Source: Silene conica (lineage: Eukaryota > Streptophyta > Magnoliopsida > Caryophyllales > Caryophyllaceae). Taken from it: a stretch of 64,000 nucleotides of DNA. Below, piece after piece: positions 56,480 through 64,000 of the stretch. The notes under the pieces are model-generated. The model did no database searches, was not told the origin of the DNA, and saw only the letters and a list, made by a program, of their open reading frames with translations. The stretch lies in contig CM055313.2 of assembly GCA_029255685.2 (NCBI GenBank), forward strand, positions 78,284,641-78,348,640, in the 5' to 3' direction. The position numbers and the translations under genes are program-made. How positions within the stretch are numbered: the first letter of the stretch is position 1; each line of letters starts with the position of its first letter.

Positions 56480-58429
56480 GTTAATGTGACGCTCATAAGG
56501 TATTATGAGGTAAATTGTCGAAAACAAAAAAAAAATACAACAAATTTTTAAGTTGTTGGAACCTTTGTGGTTAAGAGAATAATTGATTTGTAAGTTAAAT
56601 TATGATCAATTTACATATATAATTATCATGTTATACGACACATTAAAATGATCTGATAAACATGAGTATGTTATCATTGTATATGTTGACGATTATAATT
56701 ATTGGTCATTTGAGAAAACTCAAAGAGGAATATATTTCTTATTAGAATATTGATGAGTCTTGCCTACATATATGGGACACTTCTTGTGTCATTTGTCACA
56801 TCAATTATCAGGTTGAATAAAGTATTGCTGACTACAAATTTAGCATGAGAAATATAGTCAACTTGGAGTGACGTTCAATAAGTAAAAGTATTGAGACACG
56901 GCCGATTCTTATTAAAGTTTGCCGTGAATTAATTGTGGGCAACTTAGAAAGTTGACATGAAATAATTCAGATGTGACATATTAAGGCCATCCGGGTTCTT
57001 ATTTTACCCGTTTCGATAAACCTGAAGTTTATCCTAAGGAAAATATAAGTGCTGAAACTCTTTTGTGTAAATTTATTAAAAGCAAGACGTTACACGGAGA
57101 TTGAGTATATTCGATATTTGAGATCTAACAACTACTTGGAGTGTAATAAAGAACGTAAATGTTCATTTATGGATTGTCATTATATAAAGGGGCTTGTAGC
57201 CACATAATGATTTTTTTTAAGTAGTTATTGTGTGGTAATCACAGCTTATTATATGAAATCGTTAGTGTCCAAATTAGGCATTGTGATTCAGCACATTTAA
57301 AATCCAACTGCATTATATGGTTACTATACAAAAAATGCCAATATAAATTCTCATCGGTGATATGAGAAATTAAGGTCTAAGGTGGTTATGGTTTTTACCA
57401 CCTTAGGGGGAGAATGATAAGGAAAAGCTGGTAAAAACAAACAAGTATATTATCCTCAACTGGACATGATGTTCAGCGGTTTGTTTCAAATATGAAATAC
57501 ATCACATAGAGGTTCATGGATTTAAAATGATGGTATTCATTTAATAATGAAGATGTATTAATAATACCACTTTTATCATCTTATCAAAAAAAGTGATATG
57601 TTCATACAATGAAATCTATGATTTAATTATAGACAGATAGCCCTATATATGATATAGCGATCTATAAATTAGTCATAGAAAGTTGGTGTAACGAAAATTA
57701 GATTCTTGCCAGTTTGAACAACAAACACACAAGAAAGGTAGTGTGAAAGTCATATCGGTTCAAATATTTTAAGTAATAAGAAAACGGCAAGCATGAGCAG
57801 TTGGTACTCTTACAAAGTAAAGAAGTTTGGATGTTGATGCCCGTCGTTGAGGGTACCAAAGATAAATTTATAATTCCTAAACTTAAACTATAGATAGTGA
57901 AAGTCAAGGTCGAACCACAGAGAGGTGAGGAATGTTTATTGTTGAATGTTAATGTTTAAAGATAACAAATTTGGGGGTTTGATTGGTTGATTACTATATC
58001 TAAGGCAAAGATTAAAATAAAACAAGAAATAAAGATGAGAATAAAATATAATAAAAGGGATGCTAGGATGTTCGGGGTAATAAATAGCTAAGGTAATATA
58101 AATCCTAAGGTCAACATGTATTGCAGTCGCGTAAGGGGGCGTAACATAACTTTTTAAGTCTATGCTACCTAATAGCTCCTTTCGGCCTATGCTATTAGTT
58201 CCTAGGTCTCACAATTATTGGGTGTCAACAATAAGGGTGATTCCTAAATCCCAGGTCACATACCTTTCAGCCTTTAGTAACCTATCCGTCTTAAAGTGTA
58301 AACCAATGCCCTTCCCGTATCTTTCAATCTTGGGTAGGTCATTACTAACATCCTACAGGTCTCCTTATGGTCTCATTGCAGGATATTATAATTGACAAGA
58401 AAAGACGAAATAAGAATACATACGCGAGT

Positions 58430-58503
58430 GGTCGACCGACCGGCTACTCCAGTCGGCCGACCACGGCCTCGGTCGACCGACCAGCTATTCCAGTCGGCCG
58501 ACC
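58430..58503. repeat. two palindrome pairs downstream of the LTR TATA box
   Basis: GGTCGACCGACC at 58430 and AGTCGGCCGACC at 58451 (21 bp apart), then the same two words at 58471 and 58492 (21 bp apart). The gap between pairs is 20 bp. The second copy looks like a duplication of the first. Confidence 0.9.
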
Positions 58504-58920
58504 GTGGTCCTGCTACAAGTCGGTCTTTCGAATTTTATTTACCTACGCATATTCATCCCCTACATCCTAACATATGAAAATTAGCTACTCATGGTTGTTA
58601 AGATGATTATGAAAACGGGATTAAACATGGTGAACATAGTAAATAATCTAAGCATGCAAGATTCAATAAAGCTTGGGATTCTAACTTAACAATTGTAATA
58701 AAAATAGGAACTATAATAAAAAGCTGGATTAAAAGAGTAATTACCACAATTTGAATTAGGGCAGAAAGGAACAAACTTTATTGAATGCTTGGGAACTATT
58801 GAAAGATTACAAAACTTAAAAGATGGTAAAAGATAGATACTAATCGATACTCCTTGATAAAACTTGATAATTGATTGATAAAAGATGATATATGATATCT
58901 AACCCTAATCACAAGATTAG

Positions 58921-58928
58921 TTTATATA
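58921..58928 (-). promoter_or_regulatory. LTR TATA box (minus strand)
   Basis: TATATAAA on the minus strand, about 77 bp downstream of the palindrome pair at 59005/59026, followed by GTGATTAGGGTTAG. Confidence 0.6.
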
Positions 58929-59004
58929 GGGTATAAAACTAAGAGTTTCCTAAAGACTCTAATTCTACTTTATTTCCGAAAAGAATCGTTTGGGCTTCCG
59001 CTGT

Positions 59005-59138
59005 GGTCGGTCGACCTACTATGTGGGTCGGTCGACCGCTTCTTTCTGGGCTTCTTTTATTTTTGGCCTTCCTTGAGATTTTGGACTTTATTAAAGTTCA
59101 GGCCTGGTCGGCCGACCCGTTTAGCTGGTCGGTCGACC
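59005..59138. repeat. two palindrome pairs upstream of the LTR TATA box
   Basis: GGTCGGTCGACC at 59005 and 59026; GGTCGGCCGACC at 59106 and GGTCGGTCGACC at 59127. Each pair is 21 bp apart with unrelated 9-bp spacers (TACTATGTG, CGTTTAGCT). Confidence 0.92.
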
Positions 59139-59410
59139 GCCTCTGTATGGAAATCTTCGGATTTCTTCTTGTTTTGACTTTTGGGCTCTTGACTTTGACT
59201 CCAGTTGACTTTCCATTTATTCCTTAATTATGCAATAGACTCGAGGATATGGATTTGGTGCTAAATCGTCTCTTTTCCGCATAAATCTGCAAAAGTGTAT
59301 AAAAATACGAAAGTACACTATTTGTGGGAAATAAAGGCTAAAACATAGTAAATGAGCGACCAAATACGTGTAAAAATAGATGTAAAACATCATAAAATAG
59401 ACACGTATCA

Positions 59411-61438
59411 AATTCCCCAAACCAAACCCTTGCTTGCCCTCAAGCAAGAAATAGACTCGATCTTAACTAATGGAACGATTTCAATCTCAGAGCGAAATTT
59501 ACATGTGAGCCTATACCAATACCAAGTACAAAATGAGAAAGTGAATAAATCATGCAAACGAGTTATGGGGTCGTCAAACTTGCAAAAATAAAGACTATAG
59601 AGACTTATACTATGGACTCTCGCGGTACGCTCGAGACACTCATGAAGCAAAGGGTGAGTATATGTAAAAGATAGAAAGAAGTAATTTTGTTGAGACACTC
59701 ACCTAACTGCGACCCATGGAAACATGCCTGCAATCTAACATGAACAAGAATTCTACAACTTTGTATAACAATCCCATTTAAGTGGCCTAGATACATGCAA
59801 TTGAGGTAATGAAAGATATGTGAGGTAAAAGGTAAAAAGTGGTTAAGATGTTTTTGGATATGAGGGGTTAGTAGCCAAGCTAGTAAAACTGATTTCCAAC
59901 AACAAACTTCACACTTTTGATATTAAGAAAGTGCTCTTTTGTGGCACAACTCTCACATTGAATATAAGAAAGGACTCCCAAATATATTTGAATGAAGCAC
60001 GGGAATGATAACATATAAAAGAAAGAGATTTTTGGAACGAATTTTTTTCTGATGATGTCAGGTGGTCGGTCGACCCAAGAAGTTGGTCGGTCGACTGACT
60101 ACCGTATTTTCCGGATTTTTTTCGTTTTTTTTTTCGTTTTTTTTTCTTTTTCTGAATCTTTCTTGTTCTTTTTCTTTTCTTTTCTTTTCTTTCTTTCTTT
60201 CTTTCTTTTCTCTTTTTGCTCATGATAGCATACAAACCAAGATGCCTCAAAAAATAATCCAAAGACCACAGATACTAGCTTGGAAGGGTAGGCTAAGTAT
60301 GGGATGTAGTTTTGGGGGAATAAAAAGGCAATTTTGGCTATGTGAAGCTTATGGGTAAATATGAGAAAGGGGATCTCAAATGCACGTACCAAGACTCACA
60401 AAACGAGAAAGTAAAACAAGTATATAGCAATTCAAGCTCATGTTTATGCATATTGATGTAACATGTTCCAAGGGGAGTACTACTCACATCCTAGACAACT
60501 GGTTTAAGAATGAAACCAGGAAATAGGCTCTAAACCTTAGAATGTATAGTAGGTTGCCAAGGTATAAGTCAAGTCTCAAGATATGCAAGTTGACAAAAAA
60601 CTCGTAGATATGCAAAAGACTCTCATACTAAAACAAGTTGACAAGGCAAGGTAAAGGCATAAACATGTAAGATAGCTAAATCATCCTTGAAATACTTTCG
60701 TTCCGACTCGACCTATATGCTAAAATAAACGTGCATTTTTTGGAATTTTTGAATTTTTTTAATTTTTTTGGATTTTTGTATATATAAGGAAAATAAAGAA
60801 AAGAACGATGCAAGACAGAAATGCAATAAATGTGTGACAAAATGCAATGCATGTAACACGAAACCATTCCCCAAACCAACCCGCACAATGTCCCCATTGT
60901 GCATTAGCCTAAGTAAAGGTTTCATAAAATTTAAAAAGAAAGATGCAAAGAAATTAAAAAACTAAGGAAAAACTGGAAAGAACTCACTGGGTTATGAAGC
61001 GCATGAGAAAAAATCTCCCCAAACCAGCGTAAGCTGGGAGGTTTTGGTGGCTAGCAGTGCCACTCAAGTAACCAAGTCAATTTCACGATTTCCAAGGAAG
61101 AGAAACGAAAGACCGCAGCGGACAGTAGGTCGACCGACCTATGTAACAGGTCGACCGACCTCCTGTGAACCACAGAAAAATCAGCGATACAGCGTCTCTG
61201 GTCGACCGACTGATGTTTCTGGTCGGTCGACCTTCTGCGTCCTGGAGGTCTTCGTTTCTGCGTAAAATCTGAAAAAAAACAAGAAAGTACGTGCGCCCAA
61301 CAATGCGCGAGATGCCAAAAACGATTCTAAAGTCTTAACTACTCAAACATAAAGGAAAGGATCTAAACTACGAGCAAGCTAAAATAAAAAGTTTCACACA
61401 ACAAAAATAAATTGTCTTAAAAACTGTAACTAAAACAA
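59411..61438 (-). other. 3' non-coding region of the gag-protease element
   Basis: On the minus strand, TGGTTTGGGG motifs occur at 61015-61026, 60869-60878 and 59415-59424; the last is the polypurine tract four bases from the LTR. An A/G-rich tract (T/C on plus) lies at 60100-60225. Palindrome pairs are at 60064/60085, 61128/61149 and 61200/61221. Open frames here are low complexity. Confidence 0.7.
61128..61232. repeat. two palindrome pairs in the 3' non-coding region
   Basis: GGTCGACCGACC at 61128 and 61149; GGTCGACCGACT at 61200 and GGTCGGTCGACC at 61221. Both spacings are 21 bp, with spacers TATGTAACA and GATGTTTCT. A further pair is at 60064/60085 (spacer CAAGAAGTT). Confidence 0.92.
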
Positions 61439-62692
61439 CTATCCGCTAAAGATGCGGAAGATATCCGACCACGGCTTCTGACGACATGCCGTAGTCTCCA
61501 CGGTTTTTGCTTTAGTAGCAAAACACATCTTCTTTCCGCCGTCGCAAAGCATATGCGACGGTCTCTCCTCCTGAGCTTGCCTCCTCTTCTTCTTCTCCTC
61601 CCGATCCACGACGTCTGGGTCCTCATCTTCTTCATAGCTTAGGCATCCCATTCCTCCTCTCTGGATGATGACTTCCTTCACTTTGGGTTTCCCCAAACCA
61701 GTTCCTGCAATGGTCATAACAGAAGTGTCCTCCCTACTGCTCCCAATCTGGGGCGGAGGTGTAAAAACAGATACAGGAACAGGTAATAAAGATGGAGAAG
61801 TAGTGATGACCTCGTACTTCTTCTCAGAAGTGATAGCATTACATGTGATGGGGGTCATAGCATCCTTCTTCCTATAAGATAGGCCATAGATAATAGAATG
61901 CTTGCCTACTTTGAAGGTTAGAGTCCCAGTGCCTACATCTATAATGGCACCTGCAGTGTGAAGGAAAGGTCTTCCTAGAATTATAGGTATATGGGCATCC
62001 TCTGAGATGTCCAAAACTACAAAGTCAACTGGGAAGAAGAACCTGTCAATACGCACAGGGATGTTTTCTAACACCCCTATAGGTTCCATAGATGTGCGAT
62101 CTGCCATCTGGACTGTCATACTGGTCACTGCAAATTCGGTCATTCCTAGTTTTAAGGCAACGCTTAGGGGCATGACACTTATACTAGCACCTAAGTCGCA
62201 CAAAGCCTTCTTGACTGGGAAGGTTCCTATATTACAGGGGACAGAAAAACTACCATGGTCTTCCAATTTATGAGGGGCTATGACATGAGATAAAAAGCTA
62301 GATGACTCTTCAGTGAGGGCCACCGACTCAACCTTTTCTAGAGACCTCTTTCTTGACAAAAGCTGTCTCATAAATTTAAGATAGGAAGGAACTTGTTGAA
62401 CTAATTCTAAAAACAGGACTTGAACATTTAATGAACGAATCACATCCTTAAATTTGTCAAAAGATACCTGATCCTTTGAAGGCACGAGTCTTTCTGGGAA
62501 AGGCGCAGCTGAGGACTCAGTATTTACAGCCCTTTTTAGAAACCTGGGGGTCTTGTCACCCCGGAAGAGAAAATCCCGCAATTTATTCGGCAAATCTGGA
62601 CGAAAGGGAACTTCGGGTTCTGCTTCAGTGGTCGGTCGACCAGAATCTTCGGTCGGTCGACCAGTCTCCTGTTCAGGCAAAATTTCCGGATC
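61439..62692 (-). CDS. retroviral-type aspartic protease region, stops without RT
   Basis: In the same frame as gag, separated from it only by a TAG at 62695-62693. N-terminal linker repeats GRPTEDS and GRPTTEA come from a palindrome pair. Then a conserved pre-protease block (LNVQVLFLELVQQVPSYLKF) and the protease: CDLGASISVMPLS (catalytic DLGAS), IPVRIDRFFFPVDFVVLD, PIILGRPFLHTAGAIIDV. About 150 further residues (GLGKPKVKEVIIQRGG, a Glu/Lys/Arg-rich patch) end at a stop at 61439. The homologous Athila frame continues into RT; here it does not, so the element looks built as gag-protease only. Confidence 0.88.
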   Translation of the reverse strand, partial: DPEILPEQETGRPTEDSGRPTTEAEPEVPFRPDLPNKLRDFLFRGDKTPRFLKRAVNTESSAAPFPERLVPSKDQVSFDKFKDVIRSLNVQVLFLELVQQVPSYLKFMRQLLSRKRSLEKVESVALTEESSSFLSHVIAPHKLEDHGSFSVPCNIGTFPVKKALCDLGASISVMPLSVALKLGMTEFAVTSMTVQMADRTSMEPIGVLENIPVRIDRFFFPVDFVVLDISEDAHIPIILGRPFLHTAGAIIDVGTGTLTFKVGKHSIIYGLSYRKKDAMTPITCNAITSEKKYEVITTSPSLLPVPVSVFTPPPQIGSSREDTSVMTIAGTGLGKPKVKEVIIQRGGMGCLSYEEDEDPDVVDREEKKKRRQAQEERPSHMLCDGGKKMCFATKAKTVETTACRQKPWSDIFRIFSG

Positions 62693-62734
62693 CTAATTTG
62701 AGGTCGGTCGACCAGAAGCTTCGGTCGGTCGACC
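62630..62734. repeat. two in-frame palindrome pairs at the gag-protease junction
   Basis: GGTCGGTCGACC at 62630 and 62651 (spacer AGAATCTTC), and at 62702 and 62723 (spacer AGAAGCTTC). On the minus strand they encode GRPT-xxx-GRPT, one pair on each side of the amber codon. Confidence 0.94.
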
Positions 62735-64000
62735 GCCTTCACTGCTACTCGCCTGTTTTTCCTTCTCAGCCCCCACTTTGGCTCCACTTCTTAAGGTTAC
62801 GACGTTTAGAGTCTCCTTTTTCTGGTCCGGTTTGGTCGGAAGTTGACCCGGAGCCCTAGTATCATTCTTGCTTGCAATTTGAGCAATCTGGGACTCTAAC
62901 ATCTTCATTCCTGCCTCTCTAGCCTGTGACTCCTTCTGAACCAACCCAATAAGATTTTGGATAAGAGCATCTGTGTTGGGTGGTGGGTTAGAAGGTGGTT
63001 GAGGGTTGAAAGGTGGTCTTTGGAAATTTTGTTTATGTGGGGGTACATAGGTGGAATTTTGCTGAGGTTGCATGTGCTGTGGGTTTTGAACATTCTGGCT
63101 TGTCCACCTTAAGTTGGGATGAACATTATTATTATTCGGGTCATAGAAATTGTTCCCACGGTAATGCTGAAAAGCGGCACATGTTTCATTAGATGAAGTA
63201 CAGAATTTTGACACATGCCCTTCTCCACCACACCTCTCACAAGCAAAGGGTCCGTCCTGAACGGCGTTCACTTGGTATATTCCTCCCTTGCTTCCACTCC
63301 CTAGATCGAGCTTTCCTGCAGCCTCAAACTTTTCTAACTTAGCTGTCAAGGCCTCAATTGCTGATAGGTTGTATTCAGATTTCCTCTGGTTTCCTTTAGA
63401 AGTACCATGCTCAGCGCGGTGCACAGCAACATCTTCTATCAACTTGAGACCCTTAGTCTCTCCTGAATTATCTTGGAATCTCCCATTAGCTGCAACATCT
63501 AGATAGGCCATGTTGTCATCGTAGAGGCCATTGTAGAACTGGTTGCAAAGAAACCATTGTTCGAACCCGTGATGTGGTATGGATCGAACAAGTCTCTTGA
63601 ACCTGTCCCACGCCTCGCTAAAGTCTTCATTGGGACCTTGCTTGAAATTGGTAATCTGCGCCCTTAAAGCATTAGTCTTTGATGCAGAATAGTATTTCAT
63701 GTAGAATGCTAAGGCTAAGGTGTTCCAATCTGTGACTCCCGCAGCAGTGCGGTCAAGATCTCTGTACCATTCTCTCGCAGAGTCCCTAAGGGAGAAGATA
63801 AACATGGTTTGTTTAATCTGGTCCTGCGTCACTCCTTCTGGGGGTGCTATAGAGCATATGTAATCTGTGAAGATTTCAATATGCTTAGCAGCATCCTCAT
63901 TGGCCGAGCCTCCAAATTGGTTTCTTTCAACCATAGTAATATAGGCAGGCTTGGCCTCGAATGGCTTCCCAGTACCTGCAGGTAAAGTGAACCCTTTGTA
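62693..64000 (-). CDS. Athila-like gag, N-terminus outside window
   Basis: Open from the right edge of the window (the first visible residues, YKGFTLPAGTGKPFEAK, precede any ATG) to a TAG at 62695-62693. Retrotrans_gag core: FTDYICSIAPPEGVTQDQIK, FIFSLRDSAREWYRDL, LALAFYMKYY, DFSEAWDRFKRLVRSIP. CCHC knuckle CERCGGEGHVSKFC, then Asn/Pro/Gln-rich sequence and a predicted coiled helix (MKMLESQIAQIAS). The end carries GRPTEAS and GRPTSN from the palindrome pair at 62702/62723. The capsid parts look intact. Confidence 0.92.
   Translation of the reverse strand, partial: YKGFTLPAGTGKPFEAKPAYITMVERNQFGGSANEDAAKHIEIFTDYICSIAPPEGVTQDQIKQTMFIFSLRDSAREWYRDLDRTAAGVTDWNTLALAFYMKYYSASKTNALRAQITNFKQGPNEDFSEAWDRFKRLVRSIPHHGFEQWFLCNQFYNGLYDDNMAYLDVAANGRFQDNSGETKGLKLIEDVAVHRAEHGTSKGNQRKSEYNLSAIEALTAKLEKFEAAGKLDLGSGSKGGIYQVNAVQDGPFACERCGGEGHVSKFCTSSNETCAAFQHYRGNNFYDPNNNNVHPNLRWTSQNVQNPQHMQPQQNSTYVPPHKQNFQRPPFNPQPPSNPPPNTDALIQNLIGLVQKESQAREAGMKMLESQIAQIASKNDTRAPGQLPTKPDQKKETLNVVTLRSGAKVGAEKEKQASSSEGGRPTEASGRPTSN

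Larger units (their letters stand above)
54536..57834 (+). other. decayed element interior, no coding sequence
   Basis: Follows the copia-like LTR and primer site. No polyprotein motif is readable. A purine tract TTAGGGGGAGA at about 57404-57414 could be the polypurine tract, but the expected 3' LTR does not follow. Contains several tandem duplications listed separately and an A-run near 55360-55387. Confidence 0.4.
57835..59410 (-). repeat. 3' LTR of the gag-protease element
   Basis: On the minus strand it starts TGATACGTGTC at 59410, right after the polypurine tract, and ends near GGGCATCA at 57835 (similar to the Athila end TTATCA). The left boundary is inferred from that likeness. It contains palindrome pairs at 59127/59106, 59026/59005 (upstream of the TATA box) and 58492/58471, 58451/58430 (downstream). 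Confidence 0.7.
57835..64000 (-). mobile_element. Athila-like non-autonomous retrotransposon (gag-protease only), partial
   Basis: Minus orientation, 3' LTR at 57835-59410, running off the right edge. It encodes gag and protease and nothing after: from the end of the protease frame (61439) to the LTR there is only non-coding DNA, so RT and integrase must come from elsewhere. The 3' organisation (three PPT-like motifs, an A/G-rich tract, PPT followed by TGAT) mirrors the Athila element at 33-44 kb. It carries nine palindrome pairs. Confidence 0.85.

Noticed and set aside
57404-57420. TTAGGGGGAGAATGATAA as PPT plus LTR start
   Set aside because: The following bases do not match the copia-like LTR at 53.2 kb, so a 3' LTR could not be supported.
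59909-60392. Lys-rich and Phe-rich frames near 60.1 kb
   Set aside because: Products of the T/C-rich tract, not genes.

Overview
The window is nuclear DNA of a dicot plant: GT-AG introns, plant-type LTR retrotransposons (Athila and Tekay lineages), Helitrons, Mutator/hAT/PIF/Stowaway elements, an L1-type LINE with an RNase H domain, and CYP76-like cytochrome P450s. A Caryophyllales host is my guess from the P450 type and repeat style; it is not proven by the sequence.

Layout. 0.7-4.4 kb: the 3' twelve exons of one apparently intact host gene, a CNNM/DUF21-CBS transporter-like protein whose first exon(s) lie left of the window. 5.4-6.7 kb: a Mutator-like element with captured gene-like DNA. 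6.8-8.6 kb (minus) and 51.6-53.1 kb (plus): two broken copies of one CYP76-like P450 gene that share a premature stop inside an identical patch of about 300 bp. 8.8-18 kb: AT-rich DNA packed with non-autonomous DNA transposons and Helitrons, some nested with a visible empty site. 18.6-24.8 kb: a full-length LINE with two open ORFs and a perfect 18-bp target duplication. 24.8-33.1 kb: MITEs, a hAT element, and a three-level nest (TRIM-like element, then a Mutator-like element, then a PIF/Harbinger). 33.2-44.5 kb: a young Athila-type retrotransposon (truncated 5' LTR, gag-pol with one frameshift, ATHILA ORF with one amber stop, full 3' LTR). 44.5-50.4 kb: copia-like and Tekay-like remnants. 53.2-57.8 kb: a copia-like LTR split by a Helitron, then decayed DNA with tandem repeats. 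57.8-64 kb (minus): an Athila-like element coding only gag and protease, running off the right edge.

The most unusual signal is a recurring architecture. Short palindromes come in pairs or runs spaced exactly 21 bp apart (once 20 bp), in LTR promoters just upstream of the TATA box, in internal noncoding DNA, and in frame in the gag-protease linker. One element uses CTCGATCGAG, the other GGTCGGTCGACC. Spacers between the palindromes vary while the period does not. A third, looser set lies at 50.1-50.25 kb before another TATA box, and a fourth type of GC-rich hairpin repeat lies in the Tekay LTR. This looks like either a cis-regulatory array read by a dimeric protein on one face of the helix, or a tiny palindromic insertion cassette.

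Only the CNNM gene looks like a working host gene. The LINE looks potentially active. All coordinates and comparisons were made by eye.
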